A DNA stretch of 5,512 nucleotides from Nitrospira sp. (lineage in GTDB: Bacteria; Nitrospirota; Nitrospiria; Nitrospirales; Nitrospiraceae): positions 1 to 5,512 of the forward strand of contig JAKDNQ010000162.1 of assembly GCA_030456405.1 (NCBI GenBank), read 5' to 3'. Shown here piece after piece: positions 1 through 5,512 of this stretch. Numbering within the stretch: position 1 is the stretch's first letter; the number at the start of each line of letters is the position of its first letter. Position numbers and translations under genes: made by a program. The notes below the pieces were generated by a model, which saw only the letters and a program-made list of their open reading frames with translations, had not been told where the DNA came from and did not search any database.

Positions 1-619
1 CGACCAGTATGGCACTGATCAAACCGCCCACCAAGCCTTCCACAGTTTTTTTGGGGCTGATCGTGGGAGCGAGGCGGTGTCGTCCATACAGTGTGCCGAT
101 ATAGTAGGCCCCGGTATCGGATGCCCAGGTCACCATCAGAAGAAAAAAGATGAGCCATTCGCCTTGAGGCAGCAGCCTCGTCATCGAGAGCGTGCTGAGC
201 GTGAGGCCTAAATATAGTATGCCGAACAAGGTCATCGCGCCGTCTCTCAGGCTCTGTTCAAGAGGTGAGCGGCTGAAAAGCGGCACGGAAATCGTACAGA
301 CAAGCGTGGCGAGGAGAGTTGGAACAATGACACTCGGCCAGTGTGCTCCGAGAATCAGGGCGGCGAATCCCATCAAACCGATTCCGATCATCCAGGAGTG
401 GCTGCGGTCGCCGAAACATAGTCGGTAAAACTCGACGAGGGCGAGTGCCCCCCCCAGTATGACGACACCGGAAAACACGAGGGGCGGGAGGTAGTGAATG
501 ACGGCATAGAGGAACGGCACGAGGACCAAAATAGTATAGATCCTGCGTGGATCAAACCGGGACGATGCCGCGCGTGTTGGTTCAGCCTGCTGCTGGCTGA
601 CGGTTTTATACTCCTGCAT
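1..619 (-). CDS. cdsA: Phosphatidate cytidylyltransferase (CDP-diacylglycerol synthase), C-terminus cut by window edge
   Basis: Integral membrane enzyme that condenses CTP with phosphatidic acid to give CDP-diacylglycerol, the precursor of bacterial phospholipids. I translated the minus strand from ATG at 619 and obtained 206 uninterrupted residues running off the left edge. After a polar N-terminus of about 26 residues come several hydrophobic segments (roughly 28-44, 47-66, 76-92, 95-114, 128-146, 155-175), as expected for this polytopic family. The conserved cytoplasmic block is clear: SDTGAYYIG at 167-175, then GRHRLAP (179-185) and SPKKTVEG (188-195). The family's C-terminal signature, with its Lys/Asp-rich site, would lie in the missing 60-80 residues. 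The gene follows uppS by 20 bases and very probably shares its transcript. Neither ATG 619 nor the in-frame GTG at 640, which overlaps the uppS stop as TAGTG, has a clear Shine-Dalgarno sequence, so the start is uncertain by 7 codons. The identity is secure. Confidence 0.93.
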   Translation of the reverse strand, partial: MQEYKTVSQQQAEPTRAASSRFDPRRIYTILVLVPFLYAVIHYLPPLVFSGVVILGGALALVEFYRLCFGDRSHSWMIGIGLMGFAALILGAHWPSVIVPTLLATLVCTISVPLFSRSPLEQSLRDGAMTLFGILYLGLTLSTLSMTRLLPQGEWLIFFLLMVTWASDTGAYYIGTLYGRHRLAPTISPKKTVEGLVGGLISAILV

Positions 620-639
620 GGGAAGGTTGAGATCGACCA

Positions 640-1425
640 CTATGACGAAATAGCGCTGAGGACTCGACCGAATCGACGCTCACGTCGCTGATATTCCAGC
701 AAGGCCAGTAGGAGTTCGCGGCGACGGAAATCGGGCCACAGTGTTGGAGTAAAATAGAGCTCGGTGTAGGCGAGCTGCCAGAGGAGAAAATTACTGATTC
801 GCGTTTCCCCGCTGGTGCGAACTAATAAGTCAGGATCGGGCAGATCATGGGTGTAGAGGTATTGCTGGATACGGGATTCATCCACATCATCCGGCTGCAG
901 TTTCCCGTCTTGGGCTTCATGGAGGAGTTCACGCACAGCGTCGACAATCTCCGCGCGGCCACCGTAGCTAAGGGCAACCGTGAGATGGAGTTTGTCGAGA
1001 TGAGCGGTTTCCTGTTCAGCAGCCCGCACCCATTGGAGTGCGGAAGCCGGGAGGGAATCGAGCCGTCCAATTGTGCGTAATCGGACACCCTGTTCAATGA
1101 GTTTCGAGCGTTCCGTTGAAAGATAATATTCAAGTAAGCCCATGAGTGAGGAGATTTCCTGGACCGGACGCTTCCAATTCTCCTGTGAAAAGGCATAAAT
1201 GGTCAGGGCGTGGATACCCAGCTCCAGGCAGACCGTAATCATTTCGCGGACGGATTTGATCCCTTCCCGATGCCCGGCAATACGGGGGAGGCTTCGCAGT
1301 TCTGCCCAACGGCCATTGCCATCCATAATGATGGCGACGTGCTTGGGTAGGAGGTCTGGTTCAAGTCTTGTGGCAAGCTCTTCCAGGGAGAGCTGATTGA
1401 TGGCTGATGAGTCTTTCATGTCCAT
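640..1425 (-). CDS. uppS: Undecaprenyl diphosphate synthase (cis-isoprenyl transferase)
   Basis: Cytosolic or membrane-associated cis-prenyltransferase that extends farnesyl diphosphate with isopentenyl diphosphate to the C55 lipid carrier used for peptidoglycan and other surface glycans. The 261-residue product matches the usual 240-260. Family motifs appear in order: HVAIIMDGNGRWA at 29-41 with catalytic Asp35, Asn38 and Trp40; GHREG with His52; AFSQENWKRP at 78-87; SYGGR at 153-157; and the C-terminal RTSGETRISNF (203-213) followed by W216, Q217, E222 and LWPDF, which holds the diphosphate- and Mg-binding Arg and Glu residues. The start is ATG at 1425 or at 1419 (third codon). A stop nine codons upstream (TAA) rules out a longer protein, and no strong ribosome binding site separates the two. 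A sigma-70-like promoter lies about 55-85 bases upstream. It is first in the leftward pair with cdsA. No frr or pyrH precedes it, unlike in many bacteria. Confidence 0.97.
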   Translation of the reverse strand: MDMKDSSAINQLSLEELATRLEPDLLPKHVAIIMDGNGRWAELRSLPRIAGHREGIKSVREMITVCLELGIHALTIYAFSQENWKRPVQEISSLMGLLEYYLSTERSKLIEQGVRLRTIGRLDSLPASALQWVRAAEQETAHLDKLHLTVALSYGGRAEIVDAVRELLHEAQDGKLQPDDVDESRIQQYLYTHDLPDPDLLVRTSGETRISNFLLWQLAYTELYFTPTLWPDFRRRELLLALLEYQRRERRFGRVLSAISS

Positions 1426-1480
1426 AAGCGTGCAGTCAGCAAAGATCCTTTAGCGCAAGAATGTACGGTTAGGCCGGCAA

Positions 1481-1509
1481 AGTCTACTGATGAGGGGGAA
1501 GAATGTCAA
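1481..1509 (-). promoter_or_regulatory. Predicted sigma-70-type promoter of uppS-cdsA
   Basis: On the minus strand a perfect -35 hexamer TTGACA (1509-1504) is followed by a 17-base spacer and TAGACT (1486-1481; 4 of 6 consensus bases). Transcription would begin near 1474, leaving an untranslated leader of about 50 bases before the uppS ATG. The DNA just upstream of the -35 box (about 1510-1537) is rich in A and T runs, which resembles an UP element. This is pattern matching only, but the hexamer quality, spacing and position agree well. Confidence 0.6.
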
Positions 1510-1514
1510 ACGAA

Positions 1515-1537
1515 TTTTAGTAAAAGTCCTGTAAAAG
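1515..1537. promoter_or_regulatory. Candidate operator or UP element: A/T palindrome plus GTAAAAG direct repeat
   Basis: TTTTA-G-TAAAA (1515-1525) is a perfect hyphenated palindrome. GTAAAAG occurs twice, at 1520-1526 and 1531-1537, exactly 11 bases apart, or about one helical turn. The cluster sits just upstream of the uppS -35 box and between the two divergent promoters. It could bind a regulator or simply act as an UP element for uppS. No specific regulator is recognised. Confidence 0.3.
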
Positions 1538-1559
1538 CGATGAGTTAAATGAATTGTCG

Positions 1560-1589
1560 TTGCGCCTGTTGAAAGCGATCGGCTATACT
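1560..1589 (+). promoter_or_regulatory. Candidate promoter of tldD-tldE
   Basis: A good -10 hexamer TATACT (1584-1589) is preceded, after 18 bases, by a weak -35 TTGCGC (1560-1565, 3 of 6 consensus bases). Transcription would start near 1596, about 36 bases before the chosen tldD ATG. If real, it excludes the upstream in-frame TTG at 1554 as a start codon, because that codon would not be in the transcript. Confidence 0.4.
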
Positions 1590-1631
1590 TCTCGCCTATT
1601 TGAATCTCATTGTTGTGAGGGCTTGCACACC

Positions 1632-3062
1632 ATGGGTGAACCTGTTCAGTTGACGTCCTTCGGTCTGACTGAAGGCGAGGTGCTTGGGGCGCTCGGACGG
1701 GTCAAAGTTCGAGATGTCGACTATGCCGACCTCTACTTTGAGTCCTGCATCTCTGAGTCCGTTTCAATGGAGGAATCGCTCGTCAAGCGCGCGACCAAGA
1801 GTGTATCGCAGGGTGTGGGAGTGAGGGCGACCGCGGGGGAAAAAACCGGCTTTGCCTATTCCGATGAGTTGACGAAGAAGGATCTCGAACTAGCCGCCGA
1901 TACAGCCCGCTATATTGCCAATTCGCCGAGCGGGGCTGAGGCGGTTCCGGTTCCTATCCGTCAAGGCCCGACACGCAATCTCTATCCGGTTGAGCGGGCA
2001 CAGGCTGAAGTTGCCACAGCAGACCGCGTGGCCCTCTTGAACGCCATCGATGCCGAAGCGCGCCGATATGACCCTCGCATTAAGAATGTGATGGCCTCGT
2101 TCAATACGGAGTATAAGGTGGTGATCGTTGCCACCTCGGATGGGACACTGATCGGCGATGTGCAGCCACTTTCGCGACTGCAAGTGACTTGTATTGCGGA
2201 AGAGAACGGCCAACGGCAAGCCGGCTCATTCGGCGGCGGAGGCCGTACGGGATTTCAGTTCTATTATGAGGGAGATCGATATCTGCGTTTTGCGCGTGAA
2301 GCGGCACGGGAGGCGATTCTTAATCTGTCTGCCGTCGAAGCACCTGCCGGTGTCATGCCGATCGTGCTGGGCGGAGGATGGCCGGGGATTTTGTTACACG
2401 AAGCCATCGGTCATGGTCTTGAGGCGGACTTCAATCGCAAGAAGACATCGGCATTTTCGAATCTCCTTGGGAAACGAGTGGCTTCGGATGTCTGTACGAT
2501 TGTCGATGATGGGACTTTGCCCGGCCGGCGGGGCTCGCTCAACATGGACGATGAAGGGACTCCGACTGGTCGCACCATGCTTATCGAGCAGGGGATTTTG
2601 CGCGGCTACATCACCGATAAATTGAACGCGCGTCTGATGGGCATTCCCGTGACCGGCAACGGCAGGCGTGAAAGTTACCAAAGTGTGGTGTTGCCGCGTA
2701 TGACGAATACCTTCATGTTGGCAGGAACATCTGACCCAGAGGAGATCATCCGCTCGGTCGATCGTGGTCTCTATGCCGTGTCGTTCGGCGGCGGGCAGGT
2801 GGATATCACCAACGGCAAATTCGTATTTTCCGCCAGCGAAGCCTACTTGATTGAGGGAGGGAAGGTCACGAGACCGGTCAAGGGCGCGACATTGATCGGC
2901 AGCGGACCAGAAATCCTCACCAAGGTTTCGATGGTCGGGCATGACCTCAAACTCGACGAGGGCATCGGTACCTGCGGCAAAGAGGGACAATCCGTCCCAG
3001 TAGGTGTCGGTCTGCCGACCATTCGAATTGATGAAATTACTGTGGGCGGGACGCAGCGATGA
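1632..3062 (+). CDS. tldD: TldD, catalytic subunit of the TldD/TldE metalloprotease
   Basis: Zinc metallopeptidase of the PmbA/TldD family. In Escherichia coli it forms a heterodimer with TldE that cleaves unfolded peptides, matures the microcin B17 precursor and helps degrade the CcdA antitoxin. From ATG 1632 the product has 476 residues, close to the 481 of E. coli TldD. The zinc motif HEAIGH lies at residues 256-261 (ligands His256 and His261, catalytic Glu257), preceded by the glycine-rich GGGWPGILL stretch. The probable third ligand is Cys448 in GTCGKEGQSVPVG near the C-terminus. GRRGSLNMDDEG (about 298-309) and GNGRRESYQ (342-350) are other family blocks. ATG 1632 is preferred over the in-frame TTG at 1554: it has GAGGG 10 bases upstream, gives the family length, and lies downstream of the candidate promoter. 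Its last codons overlap tldE by four bases, so the two are co-transcribed and probably translationally coupled. No precursor peptide gene is visible nearby, so the substrate is unknown. Confidence 0.96.
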   Translation: MGEPVQLTSFGLTEGEVLGALGRVKVRDVDYADLYFESCISESVSMEESLVKRATKSVSQGVGVRATAGEKTGFAYSDELTKKDLELAADTARYIANSPSGAEAVPVPIRQGPTRNLYPVERAQAEVATADRVALLNAIDAEARRYDPRIKNVMASFNTEYKVVIVATSDGTLIGDVQPLSRLQVTCIAEENGQRQAGSFGGGGRTGFQFYYEGDRYLRFAREAAREAILNLSAVEAPAGVMPIVLGGGWPGILLHEAIGHGLEADFNRKKTSAFSNLLGKRVASDVCTIVDDGTLPGRRGSLNMDDEGTPTGRTMLIEQGILRGYITDKLNARLMGIPVTGNGRRESYQSVVLPRMTNTFMLAGTSDPEEIIRSVDRGLYAVSFGGGQVDITNGKFVFSASEAYLIEGGKVTRPVKGATLIGSGPEILTKVSMVGHDLKLDEGIGTCGKEGQSVPVGVGLPTIRIDEITVGGTQR

Positions 3063-4426
3063 ATCAGCACCTACAACAGCACGATGGATATAGCCAGCTT
3101 GCCTTAGATCTCTTGGCCAAGGCCAAGCGTAGTGGGGCGACGGAGGCGGACATCATTATCGCGGACGGTGAAACCTTTTCGGTGCAAGTTCGGTTGGGTG
3201 CTGTTGATCGCCTCACCAAAGCGCGGGAGAAACATCTCGGCTTGCGTGTGTTCGTCGGAAAACGTTCAGCCAGTTCCTCCACCTCCGATTTTTCAGCGGA
3301 TTCCTTGAATCAACTGGTCGCCGAGAGCTGCGCTTTGGCAAAAGCCGTCGTGGAGGATCAGGTGTCCGGCTTGCCATCGGCGGATCAAATGGCGGGAGAG
3401 AGGCCGGACCTGGATCTCTACGATTCCACGAGACTGAATACAGAACAACAGATTGAACTTGCCAAACGGGTCGAGGCTGCCGCCATGTCGACGGATGAGC
3501 GCGTGACGAATTCTGAAGGGGGCGACTTCGATTCCTCCTCGGGGCGTGTGGTGCTGGGCAACAGTCATGGATTCCTGGGGGAGTATCAGAGTTCAAGTTT
3601 CTCCATGTCCGTGTCTCCCGTTGCCACCGATCCGGAGACCGGAGCCATGCAACGCGATTCCTGGTACGATGTGCAACGGAAATTCTCCAAGCTGGATTCC
3701 CCTGAAGCAGTGGGGCTGGAAGCGGCACGGCGGACGGTCCGAAAGCTTGGAGCGAAGAAAGTGGAGACCCAACGGGTTCCTGTCATCTTCGATTCGGAAA
3801 CGGCCGGAAGTCTCATGGGGAATCTTTGTAGCGCGGTGTCGGGGTATTCACTCTATAAAGGGGCGTCGTTCTTGGCAGGTCAGTTAGGCAAGCCGTTGGC
3901 TCCTGAGTACGTGACGGTCTATGACGATGGGCGGGTGTTTGGAGGCCTTGGTTCTCGACCGTTCGATGGCGAAGGTTTGCCGACCAGGAAGACGACCGTC
4001 GTGGAGCGAGGAGTATTGAAGAGCTACCTCCTCGATACCTACTCAGGAAGGAAGCTCGGTTTGGCGTCGACCGGCAATGCCTCGCGCAGCGTCGGCGAGA
4101 ATCCATCGGTCGGCCCCACGAATTTCTATCTCGTCCCAGGGACAAAGACGGCACAAGATATTATCAAGACGGTGAAACAGGGCCTGTATGTCACGGACCT
4201 CATCGGGTTCGGCATCAATATGGTGACAGGCGACTATTCGCGGGGAGCCGCCGGGTTCTGGATCGAAGGGGGCGAGTTGGCCTATCCCGTAGAAGAAATC
4301 ACGATTGCGGGCAACCTGAAAGAGATGTTTGCGGGAATAGAAATGATCGGCAGCGACCTTGTGTTTCGCGGGCGCATTGCGAGCCCAACCGTGAAGATTG
4401 CGGAGATGATGGTGGCCGGCAGCTAG
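3059..4426 (+). CDS. tldE: TldE (PmbA), non-catalytic partner subunit of the TldD/TldE protease
   Basis: Homologue of PmbA/TldE, the second subunit of the heterodimeric peptidase. In the known E. coli complex it lines the cavity and holds the peptide substrate but binds no zinc. The 455-residue length matches the E. coli protein (450). The N-terminal domain (about 13-230) has the family pattern, including the ADIIIADGETFSVQVR stretch (30-45) and AREKHLGLRVFVGKRSASSS (55-74). In the C-terminal domain the place of the zinc helix is taken by FDSETAGSLMGNLCSAVSG (244-262), which has no HExxxH, as expected. GEGLPTRKTTVVERGVLKSY (304-323) and STGNASRS (337-344) follow the fold seen in TldD. The ATG overlaps the tldD stop (ATGA). 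The weak upstream GGCGGG suggests reliance on coupled translation, which would help a 1:1 subunit ratio. Its stop codon lies inside the left arm of an 11-bp inverted repeat. Confidence 0.95.
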   Translation: MNQHLQQHDGYSQLALDLLAKAKRSGATEADIIIADGETFSVQVRLGAVDRLTKAREKHLGLRVFVGKRSASSSTSDFSADSLNQLVAESCALAKAVVEDQVSGLPSADQMAGERPDLDLYDSTRLNTEQQIELAKRVEAAAMSTDERVTNSEGGDFDSSSGRVVLGNSHGFLGEYQSSSFSMSVSPVATDPETGAMQRDSWYDVQRKFSKLDSPEAVGLEAARRTVRKLGAKKVETQRVPVIFDSETAGSLMGNLCSAVSGYSLYKGASFLAGQLGKPLAPEYVTVYDDGRVFGGLGSRPFDGEGLPTRKTTVVERGVLKSYLLDTYSGRKLGLASTGNASRSVGENPSVGPTNFYLVPGTKTAQDIIKTVKQGLYVTDLIGFGINMVTGDYSRGAAGFWIEGGELAYPVEEITIAGNLKEMFAGIEMIGSDLVFRGRIASPTVKIAEMMVAGS

Positions 4427-4448
4427 CCACGAAGCGCGGCTAGCTGCC
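4418..4448 (+). terminator. Perfect 11-bp hairpin over the tldE stop codon, possible terminator
   Basis: GGCAGCTAGCC (4418-4428) and GGCTAGCTGCC (4438-4448) are exact reverse complements separated by a 9-base loop. The stem is GC-rich. The tldE TAG at 4424-4426 is part of the left arm. Downstream sequence is A/T-rich but has only a four-T run at 4458-4461, which does not make a canonical U-tract. It may be a weak intrinsic terminator or a 3'-end protecting structure. Confidence 0.5.
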
Positions 4449-4450
4449 AA

Positions 4451-4520
4451 TTATGAGTTTTGAGTGTTGAGTTATGAGTTCAGGGCGACGAACTAATAAC
4501 TTAAAACTGAGAACTTATAA
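4451..4520 (+). repeat. Long imperfect A/T-rich inverted repeat of TTATGAGTT-like units
   Basis: Two 31-base arms (4451-4481 and 4490-4520) flank the 8-base loop AGGGCGAC. Pairing base by base gives 25 Watson-Crick pairs, 3 G-U wobbles and 3 mismatches in plus-strand RNA. The left arm is itself repetitive: TTATGAGTT occurs at 4451-4459 and 4472-4480, with TTGAG units between. Base composition differs sharply from the flanking genes. It occupies most of the tldE-hydrolase gap, directly after the stop-codon hairpin. It resembles a dispersed intergenic repeat (REP- or MITE-like), but with one copy in view that is inference. Confidence 0.6.
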
Positions 4521-4545
4521 CTTTGGGTTTGAAGTGAGGTGATTT

Positions 4546-5253
4546 ATGGCCGACTCAATCAGAGAAACGCTGGTCCAGTATCCCAGCGACAAGGTGACAA
4601 TGCGGGCCTATGTCGCAGCGCCGCAAACCAAAGAGCGGCGCCCCGCGATTATCGTGATTCAGGAGTGGTGGGGGCTGACCGACCATATCAAGGACATTGC
4701 GAAACGCTATGCCGCTGAGGGGTATGTGGCGATCGCCCCTGATCTGTACTCCCGATTGGGGAACGCTCTGACCACCGATCCTGGCGAGGCGGGCAAATTG
4801 ATGAATACGCTGCAACAGGAGGATGGACTGAAGGATCTGAATGCCACAGTCGCCTATCTCAAGTCCGTTCCGGAAGTCGATCCTACGAGAATCGGAGTGA
4901 CCGGATTCTGCATGGGCGGGTCTTATGCGCTCATGCTCCCTTGTGTGAACAAAGACATCAAAGCCGCGGCGCCGTTCTATGGTCAAGTGCCGAACCCTGA
5001 TGCGCCGCTTCAACAGCTCTCGGCTCCTGTCCTGTATATATATGGGGAGGATGACGGCTGGATTACCAAGGCGGACGTGCAGCGGCTCGCGGCAGCGCTA
5101 AAGAAGTACAATAAGCCCGGCGAGGTCAAAACCTATCCCGGCGCGCCTCATGCTTTTTTCCGGGACACGGATAAGACAGTGTATCGGCCGGAGGCGGCCA
5201 AGGACGCGTGGGCGCGTACGAAGGCCTTCTTTAAGCAACACCTCAGTGCGTAA
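4546..5253 (+). CDS. Dienelactone hydrolase family alpha/beta hydrolase
   Basis: A 235-residue cytoplasmic protein with no signal peptide or membrane segment, matching the usual dienelactone hydrolase length of about 235. The fold's landmarks are present: the first core strand ending in IIVIQEWWGL with Glu40, which in this family contacts the nucleophile; AIAPDLYSR (62-70); the nucleophile elbow GFCMGG with Cys122; Asp170 in YGEDDGW; and His202 in PHAFF. This is a complete Cys-Asp-His triad at nearly the spacing of characterised carboxymethylenebutenolidases. True family members hydrolyse dienelactone in chlorocatechol degradation, but no catabolic genes are visible here, so the real substrate is open and I give no symbol. 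ATG 4546 has a good ribosome binding site (GAGGTGA, 4536-4542). The gene is separated from tldE by two hairpins and so may be independently transcribed, but I found no convincing promoter. The next gene starts only 17-47 bases downstream. Confidence 0.92.
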   Translation: MADSIRETLVQYPSDKVTMRAYVAAPQTKERRPAIIVIQEWWGLTDHIKDIAKRYAAEGYVAIAPDLYSRLGNALTTDPGEAGKLMNTLQQEDGLKDLNATVAYLKSVPEVDPTRIGVTGFCMGGSYALMLPCVNKDIKAAAPFYGQVPNPDAPLQQLSAPVLYIYGEDDGWITKADVQRLAAALKKYNKPGEVKTYPGAPHAFFRDTDKTVYRPEAAKDAWARTKAFFKQHLSA

Positions 5254-5270
5254 GAGAACACACGAGTACT

Positions 5271-5512
5271 ATGCCGCTTGATGTTGAACAGGGAAAGACC
5301 ATGCTTCAGTTGATTACCTCGCGGTACGACGACCGGCATTGGCGCAAGAGGATTGAAAAGACATTGGGATTGCCGCAATCCGGGGTCGGAGATCCTGCGC
5401 AGCAGCAGATCTTCATGTATCTCAAGATCGGGCTCAAGGGTTATAAATCCCGTCGTGCCGATCCTGATTCCTGGATTATCGGAGGCTACGCGACCAAGGA
5501 AGTCATTGATCG
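5271..5512 (+). CDS. Unrecognised protein, N-terminal part only, runs off right edge
   Basis: From ATG 5271 the frame stays open for 80 codons to the window end. I do not recognise the family. The visible part is soluble, with no signal peptide or hydrophobic segment, and rather basic. It has a charged stretch RYDDRHWRKRIEK at 18-30, a GLPQSGVGDPAQQQ linker (33-46), a FMYLKIGLKGYKSRRADPD stretch (48-66) and a WIIGGYATKEVIDR end (68-81, last codon incomplete). Two starts compete. ATG 5271 gives an intergenic gap of 17 bases but has no clear ribosome binding site; the in-frame ATG 5301 has AGGGAAAG just upstream and would remove ten residues. Same strand and close spacing suggest co-transcription with the hydrolase. 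Codon pattern resembles the neighbours and translation is unbroken, so I think it is a real gene. Confidence 0.7.
   Translation, partial: MPLDVEQGKTMLQLITSRYDDRHWRKRIEKTLGLPQSGVGDPAQQQIFMYLKIGLKGYKSRRADPDSWIIGGYATKEVID

Noticed and set aside
192..691. Two plus-strand open frames at 192-428 and 494-691
   Set aside because: They lie opposite cdsA and the end of uppS. Their proteins have no recognisable motifs and look like compositional shadows.
1549..1572. Tiny Cys-rich open frame (MNCRCAC, then stop) upstream of tldD, resembling a leader peptide
   Set aside because: It is only seven codons, has no ribosome binding site, and lies upstream of the predicted tldD transcription start. It is most likely chance.
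2394..2990. 198-codon minus-strand open frame opposite tldD
   Set aside because: It is fully antisense to a well-supported gene with intact catalytic motifs, and its translation shows no family features.
4043..4450. Minus-strand open frame covering the end of tldE
   Set aside because: It is antisense to tldE, and its start lies in the stop-codon hairpin region. No motif or ribosome binding site supports it.
4493..4521. Possible promoter for the hydrolase using TATAAC at 4516-4521
   Set aside because: The -10-like hexamer is part of the A/T-rich repeat arm, and no acceptable -35 box lies 16-18 bases upstream. A/T-rich repeats produce such matches by chance.
1..5512. CRISPR array, tRNA, rRNA, insertion sequence or prophage genes
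   Set aside because: I saw no regularly spaced repeats, cloverleaf sequences, transposase motifs or phage genes on either strand.

Overview
The window looks like chromosomal housekeeping DNA from a free-living Gram-negative-type bacterium with moderately high GC. The wording of the TldD and TldE proteins and the general gene style suggest Nitrospirota (Nitrospira-like). That is an impression from memory, not a database result. I see no phage, transposase, CRISPR array, tRNA or rRNA in the window.

Layout. Bases 1-1425 carry a leftward pair on the minus strand: uppS (undecaprenyl diphosphate synthase) followed 20 bases later by cdsA (phosphatidate cytidylyltransferase), whose C-terminus lies beyond the left edge. 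Together they feed the cell envelope: UppS makes the C55 lipid carrier for peptidoglycan and other surface glycans, and CdsA makes CDP-diacylglycerol for phospholipids. Bases 1426-1631 are a divergent control region. It contains a good sigma-70-type promoter for uppS (TTGACA, 17-base spacer, TAGACT), a weaker candidate promoter for the rightward genes, and a small A/T-rich palindrome/direct-repeat cluster between them.

Bases 1632-4426 carry tldD and tldE (pmbA), which overlap by 4 bases (ATGA) and encode the two subunits of the TldD/TldE metalloprotease. TldD keeps the HExxxH zinc site and the distal Cys; TldE lacks the zinc site, as expected. The 119-base gap after tldE is almost filled by two consecutive inverted repeats. 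The first is a perfect 11-bp stem that contains the tldE stop codon. The second is a long A/T-rich imperfect hairpin (31-base arms, 8-base loop) built from TTATGAGTT-like units.

Bases 4546-5253 encode a dienelactone hydrolase family alpha/beta hydrolase with a complete Cys-Asp-His triad. Seventeen bases later begins an unrecognised gene that runs off the right edge.

No new system is evident. The points most worth a second look are the structured tldE-hydrolase intergenic region, the unlinked and unknown substrate of TldD/E, a possible hairpin over the tldD ribosome binding site, and the unidentified truncated last gene.
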